NCBI GenBank assembly: GCA_036874045.1
Contig: CM072346.1
Coordinates: 13,430,001 to 13,494,000 of the forward strand
Direction: 5' to 3'
DNA length: 64,000 nt
DNA from: Cymodocea nodosa
Lineage: Eukaryota; Streptophyta; Magnoliopsida; Alismatales; Cymodoceaceae
The translations under genes were made by a program, and so were the position numbers. A model generated the notes under the pieces. That model was not told the DNA's origin. It searched no databases and saw nothing but the letters and a program-made list of their open reading frames with translations. Shown here in pieces: positions 52,201 to 61,150 of the stretch. How positions within the stretch are numbered: position 1 is the stretch's first letter; every line of letters begins with the position of its first letter.

Positions 52201-55200
52201 ATAGATTATCATTATGTTCATGATTTGATGATTAGAGGAATTACCTCCACTTCTTATACTAGATCTTCAAAAGAAACTGCTGACATCTTTACAAAAGAGT
52301 TGAGTAGAAGTTTTTGTATATCTCTGTAATAAGTTGAGCATGATTGATGTATTTGCTCTAACTTGAGGGAGAGTGTTGAGCATAAGGGTAATTTAGTAAT
52401 TTCTCTTATATATATCCCTAATACCCTAATATATTATGTACTGTTTCTCGATTTATGGAAACAGATTTGCCAAACAACTGCCGGTGACTTCTCTCCACTC
52501 TCGTCTCCTCTTCTTCCTCCCATTTTCTTCTTCATCACATGTATCTTCACTTAATTATTTGAGGGCTTAGCTTCAAAAAGTTCCTCCTCCCCCATCCTAC
52601 GCCGAAGCCTCTATCTCATCCTTTGCTTGATGCAAAGGAAGGATGCCACGTATGACAGCTAGTATGTAGTAGATGTAGTCATCATATTGTGGATGATCAA
52701 TGCTATGGAATTGGTCATCACTTTTAGTGTTATATACTTGTACTACTAGAATCCACAAAGAAAATATGGGATATACTGAAGACAAAATATGAACACAAGA
52801 AGAGCACAAACAAGATATTTGATGTCTATGAGTAGATTTTCGCAGATTGCCAGGATAAATGATCAATTTAGAAGCACTTCATTGCCTTTTGTACACTATT
52901 GATTAGCTTAAGATTCACTGGTCATTGATGACAGATATGAACAAATTATGCCAATATCACGTCCAGTTGACAGTGATAATTTATCTATGTAGGCTCAAAC
53001 CTAATCTATCCACTCCAATTCAAGGATAGATACTTGGTAATGATACAATTTTTGATCTTTAGGCTTTCTTCTCCAAGGTGTTGGAAATCTCAACTTCCAA
53101 TCTGGCTCTAGTTATTAATCAATCGTCCATGGCTACCATACATGGTCATGGTTGTGGCTTATGCAGAGGAGGTAGAGGGGGACGTACAAACAATTGTAGG
53201 TGATAGCCATACAAGTTTTGCAGCTAAATCAACTATAGGTCAGATATTTGTTGGGAGAATTTTAACAATCTTATCTGGCACAAGTGTCTATAAAGATGTA
53301 TAGTCTTTTACATGCTAGTTGAATTTTAAGGCTAGGAAAATGTTATGCCATTTGTCCAGTAAAATTTATTGCTCGTACGTACAAATCTGAAAGTTGATTC
53401 AATTTCATGGAAGCAGTGACGTTTAGTTTGGGCTAACTTTATTTTGTTGAACTCTGATCATAGAGATTTGTTTTGATGGAAGCTACGTTCCATTGACTAC
53501 TATATATTTTGGTGGGGGAAGTCGGGGGACTCAAATCTATCCTTGTCATTAGCATTTTGCAGATTTATAAATCTAAATTCTTTTTTATAAACCACCCGAA
53601 ATTATTCCACAATGCAGTTAAGGTGCAGAACTCTTTATGGGTTCAATTATCTCAAGAGAAATTACTAAAATCAAGAAACATCAGAAGTTTTAATGTAATC
53701 CTATTTTGAATTCTGAGCAATGGAGTGATTTTGTCTAAATATTTTTTAGTTCTGGTCATCTGTTGTTTATGGTTGTGTTGTATTGAAGGGTGATGGACGC
53801 TAATATCCTTTCTGAAAAACATGAATGTACAATTGCCAACCATTGAATTAGGGAAATTTCTATATGAAGGTTTTTTGTATCGAATTGATGCCTACTTAGG
53901 TAGCCTTGCTGTATGCCTCATGCATAGATATCGCATACGTGAACATACTATTTCATTTTAATCACCATGAATAAAGGAAAAAACAGCTCACAATTAACTT
54001 GACTAAATGTCTTTAACCTTTGTAGGCATGTTTAGTGATCTCAGTATAATAATTTATTTATGGTTTAGATAAACTTCAAACCTGCTAAGGAAAATATTTT
54101 GGTTGCTTCGTATTCATGAGAATATTAGGGTTGGTCAGTATTGGTAATTTCATCTGCAGAAAGAAATTTTTTGTTAATGTGTGTTAAACCTACTTCTGTA
54201 ATGATGCTAGTCTCAAGGTTTGTATATTGCCACTGCCATTTATTTGATATTAGAGCAAGCTTTGGGCCTTGCATGAAAATTTCTTAGAAATTATGGAGGA
54301 ATTGAATGGTCATGGTATATCTTAACCATATGTAAGAAGGTTCGTTTAGTCCATTGTCTTGGATACACGAGAGATTTTATTTTTCTTTTAGTTCTACAGA
54401 ATTGATTGTTTTCTTGACGATGAAGAATATTTGAAACAAAAACAACTTACAAATAAAACCTGATGTTTTGTCTGTACCTCTGAAATTAAATGGCCAACGT
54501 TATCTTCCTTTCTTTGTAGTTCAGTTATCTTTGGACCATCATTATGATATTCTTAGCTTCTAGGTCATTCTTTTGTTTTACTTTTTAATGGTTACTTTTT
54601 TGTTTATGAAAGCGTTACTTTTGACACATTCATTTATGTTTCTGCAGGTGATATCACTGGTATTGCTTGGTCACCTACGAAGGTTCCAATGGGTAATTCT
54701 TTTACTTTTCTTTTTTGACAGGCATATAAATTTGGGTAACTTTGGTGGTTGAGGTCAACTCCTACACAAATAGTCTTAAACTCAAATAAAGGAGAGTGTA
54801 AAATAGACAGTCAACTATAAAAACTTGCTAACTCTTCATGTATTAAGAGTAATTCGTTGGGGTATAACCCTCTTAGCAATGTTTTGCGTTTAACTTTGGG
54901 TGCAATGAAAAGAAAAAAGGGAAGCATTACACACCTTGAGTGTAACCTTTTTAAAATAGGGAGGTTATATCAATACCTTAATGCAAATGAAAATAAGCAA
55001 AGGTTTTCATATCTTAATAAATGGATGTAGATAAAAAAGTTTAAAATATCAAAATTAGGTTAATAACTTAGAATATAAGAACTTTGACAGGTAAAAGCAT
55101 AGAATTAGTAGATATAATTATTAGAAGGAAAATTAAAATATTATACTTGCAAGAAATTACATGAATGAGAGAAAGATCTATGTTAATTGAAGATAGTAAT

Positions 55201-58200
55201 TTTAAATTATGATATATAGGAAAAGACAAACATAGAAATGGAGTTGGAATAATAGTTGATAAGTGTAAAAGATGAAGTTGTCAAGGTAATATGGATAAAA
55301 AATAGAATTATAATGATTAAGCATATGATAGGAAATGAGTTAGTAAATATGATAGGAATATGCTCCACAAGTAGGTTTAAGAGAAGTTACTGAACAAAAA
55401 TTTTGAGTAGATTTGGATAATTTAGCTCATCGTTTACCTATTAATGAAAAAATCTGTTAGAGGATTTAAGTGATCATGTAGGGAGGCAAAGTAAAAATTA
55501 TGAAAGAAACCATAGGAGATTTGGTTTTGGTAATAAAAATGGGGAAGGAATTCAATTTTAAACTTTAGTGTACCTTGTGACCTTTTAATTGCAAACATTT
55601 ATTTTAACAAAAGAAAGGAGCATTCAATTACATTTATAAGTAGTTCAAATACTAGTAAAATATATTTTATACTTATTAGGAAAATAGATCAAAGAACATG
55701 CAAAGATTATGAAATTATTTTGAAACAATTTAACTACATAACATAGGTTATTAGTATTAGATGCTAGTATTAAGATTTGGAAGAGAATAACTAAAGCACA
55801 TAGGAACTCAAGAATTAGGTGGTAGAATCTAAAAAGTGAAAGGAAAATGATATTTAGAGATATCTTGTTAAATAAAAAAATATGGACTCTAGATGGAGGT
55901 AAGTAAACTTTGACATTTGCTAGGGTATAAAGACGAAGGGGCAACACATTTTCCCATTGACAACCCTTAGAAAACAATGAGAAAAAGTTTTGGAGTGTCA
56001 TGTGACCTTCTGTATGGGATTTAGGAACTCGTTGTAGAAGCACTGTACCTTGTCATCGAAGAAGCATTGTGTTGTATCTTTTGCATCCCTTAATGTGCAT
56101 TGTCGCCACACCACACACATCATTGTCGCATCACATACATTGTCGCAAACCACATGTTGTTAGGATTGACCAACTTGCTTGTTAGTGTTGGGAAAGAAAG
56201 GGGGAAAATGGAGAAGAGGAAAAAATAAAAAGAAAAGAAAGGAAAATGAAAAGAAAGAAACAAAGAAGAAAAAGAAAAGAAAAAGAAAAGATGAAAGCCA
56301 AAAGGAAGAAGGGAGAAGACCAAGTTTGTTGCACATCCTTGGGAGAATGAAGGGACAATACGTAAATTTAAATTTGGATAGAAGTACAAAAGACATAAAT
56401 TATAGTTATTTTAGAAGAATCAAGGGTTTATACGTAAAAGAAACAATTAAGAATATAAAGTGTGAGAATTGGACCAAATGGTATTCTTATTGAAGTGTAG
56501 AAGTGCATGAATGAAGTAACAATTTAGTAGTTAACTAGGTTTTAAAATATAATTTTAAAGATAAAAAATGAATGGTAAAAGAGCTTTTTAATGTCTATTT
56601 GAGAATAAGGACATACAAATTGTAATGATTATCATGATATTAAGCTAATAAGTCATAATATGAAATTAAAAGAAAGGGTAATTAAGCAAACATTAAGAAA
56701 TGTGACTAAAATCACAAAAAATCAATTTGGGTTTATGTCAGGTCAATAATGAAGTTATGCATTTATTTAGATAGCTAATAAGAAATTTTATAATTAAGAA
56801 AAAAGACCTACACAGTTTTCATTAATTTAAAAAAAACTTATGATAGAATACTTAAAACATATTGTGGTAGATATTGGAAAGAAGAGTACTTGTAAGATAT
56901 TGATATTATAAATAAGATGCATAAAAGAGCTGTTATTGGTGTTAAAATTATAAGAGAAATTAAAGAATTTTTTATACCATTCTAATTTCATGTTGCTAAT
57001 GCCATTTGCTAAATTCATGATCATAATTTTGGTTAATAAAACTAAGGTGGGAATTAATTCTAGCTAGAATTTCAGAGAAATACTTTAGAATTCAAAAGAT
57101 TTCGATTGAGTTGGTAAAAAGCGTGTAAGTTCAACAAAAATAAGAATAATAATAAAGATAAACAATTATATGACCATAAGATTCATAAAAGTAGAACTTT
57201 TAATATTTAGGATCTATAATAAGTGACAATAGAGAAATTATAAAGGGTTTTATTTATAAGATTTAAAGTAAAGTAAAGTAAATGAAGTAGAAAATTACTT
57301 TTGATGCATTATGGGATGGGAGGATGTCCTTAAAATTAAAAGAAAAATTTTATAAAATTGTAATTCACCTGACTATGCTTTATGATTTAGAATGTTAGAC
57401 TCTGTAAAGTATGACCATATGTAAAAAGTGTTACAAACATGTGAATGTTTATATAACTAAGTGGTAATACCACAAATAATAAATAAAAATGATTTTATTA
57501 GGTATAAAATAAGAATTATACTAATTGAAGATAACTTAGAGAGAAAATCGACTTAGGTGGTTTGGTATCTTTAAAAGGCTAACAGATATAACCAATTAGA
57601 GTGGAGAATTAATTAGCATGGAAACTAAAAATAGAGGAAAATTTAAAATTTCCTTAATTAAGAATTGTGAGAATATTTAAATTTATGTAATTTAACTGAA
57701 GATTTGCGATAGATAAAAATATGTGAAAGAAAATGATTCGTGTGGTTGATTCTGTATAATGGGATTATTGCACGGATTGCTTTTTTATGATAGGCATTTC
57801 TTGCAAACCAGAATTCTACCATCTTATTTGGTGCCCATGGTACTTTGTTGAATGTAATCATAGTCTTAGATTTCTTGCAAGCAACTTACCAGCTACAAAT
57901 TATCTAGTGCTTTTATCACCATTATTATTTATTTTTCTTTAGATATCACTCTACTGCATTGTGCAAAAGATAGCTGAAGCCAGTTTTTACCTTATTGTAA
58001 GCAGGAATCACCTTATACTTGAACCTAATTTCAAAATAAAATGATCGCCCAAATTTGAATCTTAAGTGACAAAGGGAGCTCATGAAGGAACAAACTGAAT
58101 CTAAATACTTGCTATGAATATACTGTTAGAGCTCTAATATTGAACATTTTTTAGTTTGTTTTAATTTTCTATGGCAATTATAATTTGAATGATTTTTCAG

Positions 58201-58286
58201 GGAGTGCAACGGTAATGCTGTTAGCCACAGCTGGTGCCGACAAGAAAGTGAAACTCTGGGTGGCTCCAGGTCTACATCCTTCTTGA
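25271..58286 (+). CDS. TBL2-like WD40 protein (10 exons over 33 kb)
   Basis: Plant homologue of transducin beta-like protein 2, a membrane-anchored WD40 protein; human TBL2 sits in the ER. Exons: 25271-25522, 25593-25698, 25810-25870, 25943-26235, 26540-26679, 26921-26995, 36684-36774, 38692-38895, 54648-54692, 58201-58286. All nine introns have GT-AG ends and phases agree, giving 450 residues, the family's usual size. A hydrophobic segment at about 16-38 is followed by basic FRRRRAE, indicating an N-terminal anchor with the WD40 part on the cytosolic side. WD-type blades include GHGDCVTGLSFSSDG (100-114), TDIKLW (239-244), ADVKVW (281-286), DGTIRIW (330-336) and DKKVKLW (436-442). Introns 6, 8 and 9 are 9,688, 15,752 and 3,508 bases and packed with transposon remains; exon 9, only 45 bases, stands between the two latter. 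Confidence 0.93.
27540..29300 (-). mobile_element. L1-type LINE relic, RT 3' part, in TBL2 intron 6
   Basis: On the minus strand the open frame at 29063-29275 carries the late reverse transcriptase block LGINCSKSS followed by KYLGLEI. Downstream (towards lower coordinates) come NLGVTSLETFNKAVLCK near 28720-28780 and KNTF-type C-terminal LINE text including IEDADH and ELWKAINLN near 27770-27840, and IHWVIYLKRNAI near 27625-27660. The order matches the C-terminal third of plant L1-like ORF2. Stops and frameshifts are frequent. It lies antisense to the host gene. Confidence 0.75.
27888..28370. repeat. Tandem duplication of about 244 bp inside the LINE
   Basis: Two diverged copies of the same text follow each other, the first beginning at 27888 and the second at 28132, both with ATTAACTTATG(C/T)ATCAAG and, later, GCATCCTAGTAGAG or TTCATCCTAGTAGAG. 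They differ at many positions, so the duplication is old. Confidence 0.8.
29565..30228. mobile_element. Possible hAT-like MITE in intron 6
   Basis: The right edge, read on the minus strand, starts CTAGGAGTGTAAACAAATTG, like the ends of plant hAT MITEs. The left part has GGGTTGGGTGTCACTTG and the right part GGGTTGGGTGGCTGG, and TAACC/GGTTA motifs recur between them. The left terminus is not clean and no target duplication was identified. Confidence 0.35.
30229..33779. other. Unclassified intron 6 sequence
   Basis: Mostly G/T-rich on the + strand between 30230 and 32700 with repeated phrases such as GTTGGGTTGGG and GTGGTTG; no coding motif survives translation in any frame. It is probably very old retrotransposon DNA. 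A short RTE tail is annotated separately at 32919-33060. Open frames of 60-80 codons (31298, 31768, 33139) show no domain. Confidence 0.4.
32919..33060 (+). mobile_element. RTE-type LINE 3' tail, copy A
   Basis: Matches the tail of the RTE LINE in intron 9 (57660-57790) and a further copy at 39895-40040. Shared text includes AATTGTGAGAA, ATTTAAATTTATG, ATTTAACTGAAGATTT and ATAATGGGATTATGA. It lacks the body, as expected of a 5'-truncated insertion. Confidence 0.65.
33780..34800 (+). mobile_element. Ty3/gypsy gag relic in intron 6
   Basis: Decayed gag read on the + strand across frames: a WIYKVEQF block near 33985-34010, the retrotransposon-gag core with NFERLSNLVHDLSEGFLV near 34235-34300, and SPATLSMAVDLAQVQEEK near 34352-34405. 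A CCHC zinc knuckle is recognisable at about 34535-34590 (CFNYNEMYHLRH with one ligand changed). Start-of-protease text may follow to about 34800. No LTRs were recognised. Confidence 0.75.
34801..36683. other. Rest of TBL2 intron 6
   Basis: No coding signal. A stretch ending in CACCCTACTAAAAAAAA near 35795 looks like the poly-A end of another non-LTR insertion, and a weakly palindromic AAGCTAGCTTCT-rich patch at about 36000-36400 resembles a MITE. The polypyrimidine tract and acceptor CAG before exon 7 lie at 36665-36683. Confidence 0.4.
36775..38691. other. TBL2 intron 7
   Basis: A GT-AG intron of 1,917 bases. It is AT-rich with some repeat-like text, but I recognise no transposon protein. 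The splice acceptor is an unusual TCATAAG rather than a pyrimidine-rich tract ending in CAG. Confidence 0.6.
39031..39387. mobile_element. Probable MITE in TBL2 intron 8
   Basis: It starts with GGGCCCTAGGC at 39031 and ends with AACAGGGCC at about 39379-39386, flanked by TAA on both sides at slightly different offsets. Inside, AGAAGC and its complement alternate, as in plant MITEs with GGGCCTGTTTG-type ends. Superfamily is unsure (PIF/Harbinger or hAT). Confidence 0.45.
39790..40040 (+). mobile_element. RTE-type LINE 3' tail, copy B
   Basis: Shares GAGAATTAATTAG, AATTGTGAGAA, ATTTAAATTTATATAATTTAA and ATAATGGGATTATGA with the tail of the intron 9 RTE element. A truncated insertion in the same orientation as the host gene. 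Confidence 0.65.
40160..40490 (-). mobile_element. LINE C-terminal fragment
   Basis: On the minus strand, translation gives fragments such as SLESFWEI and KCKGIGA in an order like the end of L1-type ORF2, with stops between. Weak and short; it could also be another repeat. Confidence 0.35.
40800..40990 (+). mobile_element. Candidate copia 5' LTR end with primer site
   Basis: TATATGGTGCCAGAGC at about 40973-40988 resembles the copia primer-binding site TGGTATCAGAGC, and the upstream T- and C-rich TTCCTCTCTTCC resembles an LTR end. The copia integrase relic begins about 500 bases further on, in the same direction, which fits. The LTR at 52374 does not resemble it, so the two may belong to different elements. 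Confidence 0.45.
41470..42790 (+). mobile_element. Ty1/copia relic: integrase part, left of the palindrome
   Basis: + strand translation shows the integrase core (FAYDFSRVPWVYMLKDR near 41535-41582, then an LFCTNNA-type block) and, further on, the integrase C-terminal region with VFSCIVLVYD, IKFVFVKYS and FVDITFFES (42260-42450). It ends near 42700-42790 in text like the linker before reverse transcriptase. The matching later part of a copia element, RT connection and RNase H, is at 51440-52350, beyond the inserted palindrome. Confidence 0.8.
41561..42175. repeat. Tandem duplication of about 312 bp inside copia integrase
   Basis: Two units begin at 41561 and 41873; both carry AAACTCTATCTTGATGAAAT, AAAAATGTGTTTTCT and a shared end around GTCATAACTATT. 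They differ at a few tens of positions, so the duplication predates much of the decay. Confidence 0.85.
43120..44500 (-). pseudogene. PIF/Harbinger DDE transposase, left arm, decayed
   Basis: HARBI1/ALP1-type nuclease. All three catalytic motifs are readable on the minus strand: the first D in AIDGTH (about 43845-43862), the second in YLVDVGYPN (about 43555-43580), and the E in VIEHMFGVVK (about 43400-43430). FDMKFIYILVD lies between at about 43735-43765, and LHNFIR follows at 43305-43320. Stops (for example at 43350 and near 43680) break the frame. The N-terminal part near 44100-44500 is more eroded. Confidence 0.8.
44745..45720 (-). pseudogene. PIF/Harbinger Myb/SANT-like protein, left arm, decayed
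   Basis: The companion ORF of plant PIF/Harbinger elements. Minus-strand translation from 45720 gives the Myb/SANT-like DNA-binding part (FFLDILSELLNEGNK; then YNNRRNACITKKNVESHLKT, WRQIYR), then ADP-type text near 45240-45300, and a C-terminal coiled-coil-like QMKEMINIQKEMVDIRKEM stretch in 44745-44957. Several stops are present. Confidence 0.7.
47153..47395. repeat. 19-bp tandem array next to the palindrome centre
   Basis: About twelve units of 19 bases of the form GGCGACAATGGTGGCTTCA, variable at several positions. The mirror array on the right (about 47560-47655) has only about five units. Locally GC-rich in an AT-rich element. Because 19 is not a multiple of three, the open frames here change phase with each unit and are not genes. 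Confidence 0.85.
49200..50230 (+). pseudogene. PIF/Harbinger Myb-like protein, right arm, decayed
   Basis: Reverse-complement counterpart of 44745-45720. Recognisable are the complement-matching text at 49330-49450 (ATACAATAATAGAAGAAATG) and the C-terminal part ending in IPKEMR near 50210-50228. Many stops. Direction is that of the host gene. Confidence 0.65.
50465..50940 (+). pseudogene. PIF/Harbinger transposase, right arm, internally deleted
   Basis: The frame at 50542-50802 has NFNYRHLQLRIVIERMFG, which keeps the catalytic E region, followed by FSILRGQMSYPYE. The part carrying the first two D residues, present in the left arm, is missing between about 50560 and 50600. This arm could not make an active transposase. 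Confidence 0.75.
51274..51422. mobile_element. Extra Harbinger-like terminus at the right edge of the palindrome
   Basis: Present only on the right side. It ends GTGCACTAACC, whose complement, GGTTAGTGCAC, resembles the outer palindrome end, and it has further GGAAAGGAAA-type subterminal motifs and an internal TTAGTATGCATACTAA palindrome. It may be a small non-autonomous relative inserted beside, or the true right end of, the element. Confidence 0.45.
51440..52350 (+). mobile_element. Ty1/copia relic: RT end and RNase H, right of the palindrome
   Basis: + strand text gives ILLTQRKYALDIL (near 51560), YTLIGKLIYL (near 51705-51735), and in the frame at 52120-52329 the RNase H end with MKMYYDNQ and ETADIFTKEL. 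These follow, in element order, the integrase part at 41470-42790, with about 130 codons of reverse transcriptase missing between. One copia element was therefore split by the palindrome, probably with a deletion at the insertion point. Confidence 0.8.
52374..52540 (+). mobile_element. Candidate short copia LTR
   Basis: Directly after the polypurine-like CTTGAGGGAGAG the sequence begins TGTTGAGCATAAGG, a typical copia LTR start, and TTCTTCTTCATCACA near 52524-52538 could be its end. No second copy was found in the window. Confidence 0.5.
52600..53260 (+). mobile_element. Ty1/copia gag relic
   Basis: Readable fragments on the + strand are the gag block around KKIWDILKTKYE (near 52755-52790), NKIFDVYE (near 52810-52835), a glycine-arginine stretch RGGRGGRTNNC near 53165-53200, and a CCHC knuckle with one altered base near 53210-53260. 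It lies just after a candidate LTR, in the same direction. Confidence 0.6.
53261..54647. other. 3' end of TBL2 intron 8
   Basis: No transposon protein is recognised. This is AT-rich intron sequence that may include the ancestral intron; it ends in a pyrimidine-rich tract and TCTGCAG before exon 9. Confidence 0.5.
55060..57790 (+). mobile_element. RTE-type LINE, decayed but nearly full ORF2, in intron 9
   Basis: Order of domains on the + strand is endonuclease (NILYLQEIT near 55120; GKDKHRNGVGIIVDK at about 55220-55265; RFGFGNKNGEG near 55518-55550; a DY-type region near 55640), then reverse transcriptase (NQFGFMSGQ near 56728-56750; YDRI near 56838-56850), then the C-terminal region with IGWEDVLK (57310-57340) and RWFG-like text near 57550. 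The 3' tail, 57595-57790, has the text shared with copies A and B. Frameshifts and stops are many. It is in the direction of the host gene. Confidence 0.8.
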
Positions 58287-60079
58287 AGCGATCTGCTGCT
58301 CATACTACTAGGCTTGGAAAGTAGTCGATCAGTCTTCGACTTTCTTGACATGGGTATTTTGACGAGCACAATTTAGCACATCCTACATCCCGAAAGTTAT
58401 GCACGGAATGACAGTAAACCATGATATGTAATGTGTATTTTAGAGGAGAAATGACATCTGGAGGAAATCTCCACACTTTTTATTTGGTGGTATACTTCAA
58501 TTTTGTGTTTTCAACAATTCTGCCATATACACGATTGCATTCTGCTGCTGTACAGCCTGCGCTTGTCATTGGTTTTCTCTTCTTGCCGTTGAAAGCTGTT
58601 TATTTTTTTTTGATAGTGGTTATATTTTTATTTAGATTTGAATTCAAAATTTTATCTTTTATAATTGAGATGATGATCAACCATGTTATTCCTCTGATAC
58701 TTGAACACTACTTGGATAAATTACAGATAAGCAGCCTCATTTAAAACATGAGATTTTGACGGTTTTTGCTGCTATTGTGATTCATCGACGGGGCATTCTC
58801 ATGTTCAAATAATAAAATAAGATAAATTTTATGATATCTAAGTTCTTTCATGAAAATTGTTGCAATTATTTATTTACAATTATAAATTTTATCGCACACA
58901 TTTTTATATTATATGAATGGTTGAGACAGAAATGTATTTTTTGTCCAAATTAATAATTTGCAAACAAAGATGGTACCAAATGGTCTGTAAGTAGTTTATG
59001 ATGGTTTTTTATCAAAAATTATGGCATGAAATTTTAATATTTTTTATATTAATTTATTCAAAATAAAAGTCTTGGTGCATTTTTGTGTTTTTATCTATTA
59101 GATCTGTTCAACCTAAAAGGCCTCTGCTGGTCCAATCCACCATCATGGTTGGTGAATCAGATGTAAGCTTCATTCCCTCTGTTGGTACCATGTGGGTTGG
59201 CATGGATATGGCTTCCTCTGATGAGAGTAAAATTTCGAAGGGATTAGGGTTTGTAGGAAGGGAGATAAAACTAGGGGAGAGTTTTGAAGGCAGGATGGTG
59301 CTATTGAGGTTTCCGTAACACCCCTACCGATCATGCTTGCAAGGACCACAAAAAGTTTGATGGCTAGTGGTTTTCCTAATGAGAACCTTAGAACTTTAGC
59401 TTTGAGGGAGGTGCCCAATTCGTATAAAAAGCGCCATGTTAATGAAAACACTAAGTTGGAAGTGGCCTATGGGATTGCTCATATGATGCACTCAATAAGG
59501 TTTTACTGTAATAGGAGAGTTTCTTTCAACGAAGTTACCACTTCCTCCAGCTCCTCTTCTTGTTAATTTGCTCCAAGCTATGGGGTTGGCCTTCTCCTAG
59601 TTGGTGCCCAATGGTATACAAAAGATAATTACCTTTTTATGATGCCCACATAGATAGGGGTTTGCTCCTTTGTGCTTATGGTCCATTGTTTCTGTATTGT
59701 CAAGGGGGTTGGCAAGCTAAAGGAGCTGAAGTTAAAGAAGATTTGAGTGGGCGGATGGGCCGACAATGACTTTCAAAGAGGAGGATGAGGACCAAGGCAA
59801 GGGTGACGCTCATGTTGAGGGTGGGTGTCATTATCTATGCTTAGTTATCTTCTTTTTCTTTTCTTGAGCTAATTATGACCATTGTGTTTGTGTGTTACAT
59901 AAAAGAAGTAGAGGACCCACAAAGGTTTGTTCACCTCATCTCCTCCTTAGATTACTTAAGAATGTCTAGTTGGTAAGCCCTAAACTCCCAACTTATTGAT
60001 TATTGATGCAATCATACAAGCACTGAAGCTATTAATTGTTGATCATATCATATTTAGAGTCTACTCACGCTACAACTAG
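58287..60079. other. 3' flank of the TBL2-like gene and intergenic DNA
   Basis: The first few hundred bases should be the 3' UTR of the TBL2-like gene; AATAAAATAAG near 58809-58819 is a possible poly(A) signal. From 59080 to 59880 the DNA is less AT-rich and has open frames of 77-93 codons on both strands, but none shows a domain I know. I cannot classify this block; old retrotransposon DNA is likely. Confidence 0.4.
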
Positions 60080-61150
60080 CTAGTTCAATGATAACTGTGA
60101 TCATCTTCTCTCCCTCCATGAGTGTGAGGGATAGTGAGATGGTCTTTCTACCCTAGCATGGTAATTACCAAAGCTTAATGGGATGGTTAGGGGTGTCAGG
60201 TTCTTGGTAGTGAAGCACATCCTACTAAAAGTGTCCATCAGTATATCACAATAAGTTTTGTCAACTAGGACACACTTTCTCAAGCAGTTCCCTAGAGTAA
60301 CTATGATAATAATAGCATCATCATGGGGATAGACAATCCCTTACCAATATCTCTAGGTGAACATGATGTTCTCCACTGGCAGACTAGGGGAGCTCAGCTA
60401 CCTTGCACACTGTAGCTTGATATTATTATAAACCTTATATGCTTATCCATCATAAAAACACATAACCCATAAAATTTGGGGTTAGGATTTGTTTTAACCC
60501 AAACCCCATGTACCCAACATTCCATCCACAATCTCCATGTACACCCCCAGCACCATCCCTGTCAGTTGTGGTAGTGAAATTTTGACACATGATGGCATCT
60601 GATGCCAGTCAGACCTCCATGGGATCTCCATAAGCTATCATGTGGTCCATGGGGTTGATCATACCATTGTAGGAGCATATACAGTTTGGGCTCCTTAAAG
60701 TTACCAGGTAGGGGCTCTAGCCAACTTCTTTAGTGAAGGTAGATTTCATGGCTTTCCCTAGCTCCCCACACTACCGTGCTCTTTCCTTTGTTGAGATATT
60801 GTAACTCAACCTTGAGATTGGCTACCTCTTCCTTCCATAGCTCCCTGCTCTTCAGGGATTGCTCCTCCATCAAGGTCAGTGACAGTGGGCAGATCTTTAG
60901 GAATGGTGACTTAATTTAGTTGTGATGGGGTGGATTGCATGTCCTCCAACAACTTTTGGCCTAGCCTATCCTCCACAGCAGCCTTCAGCTGGTTTTCTGG
61001 GACGACCATGCTAAAGTAAGGAGAGTCTACAAAGGGTAGCAATAGTGATCCTTGTGTGCGTTGTGGCATTTCCTTCTCCATGGGATTTTAGAATGGTCGA
61101 GAGGATGTTCCACAGATCATGCCAACTAATCTGGGTTGCTTCCTTCCTCT
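60080..61150 (-). mobile_element. Ty3/gypsy gag-protease relic
   Basis: On the minus strand, the frame at 60101-60283 carries the aspartic-protease region with VLVDKTYCDIL, where active elements have VLVD(T/G)GSSADIL; just upstream is HDDAIIIIVTLGNCL (near 60290-60335). Further upstream, near 60600-60660, is gag-like text with ASDAIMC. Gag-to-protease order is that of plant gypsy elements. The D-T/S-G active site is lost and stops interrupt the frame. Confidence 0.65.

Noticed and set aside
56179..56493. Lys/Glu-rich open frame of 104 codons
   Set aside because: It translates a purine-rich low-complexity stretch inside the RTE LINE.
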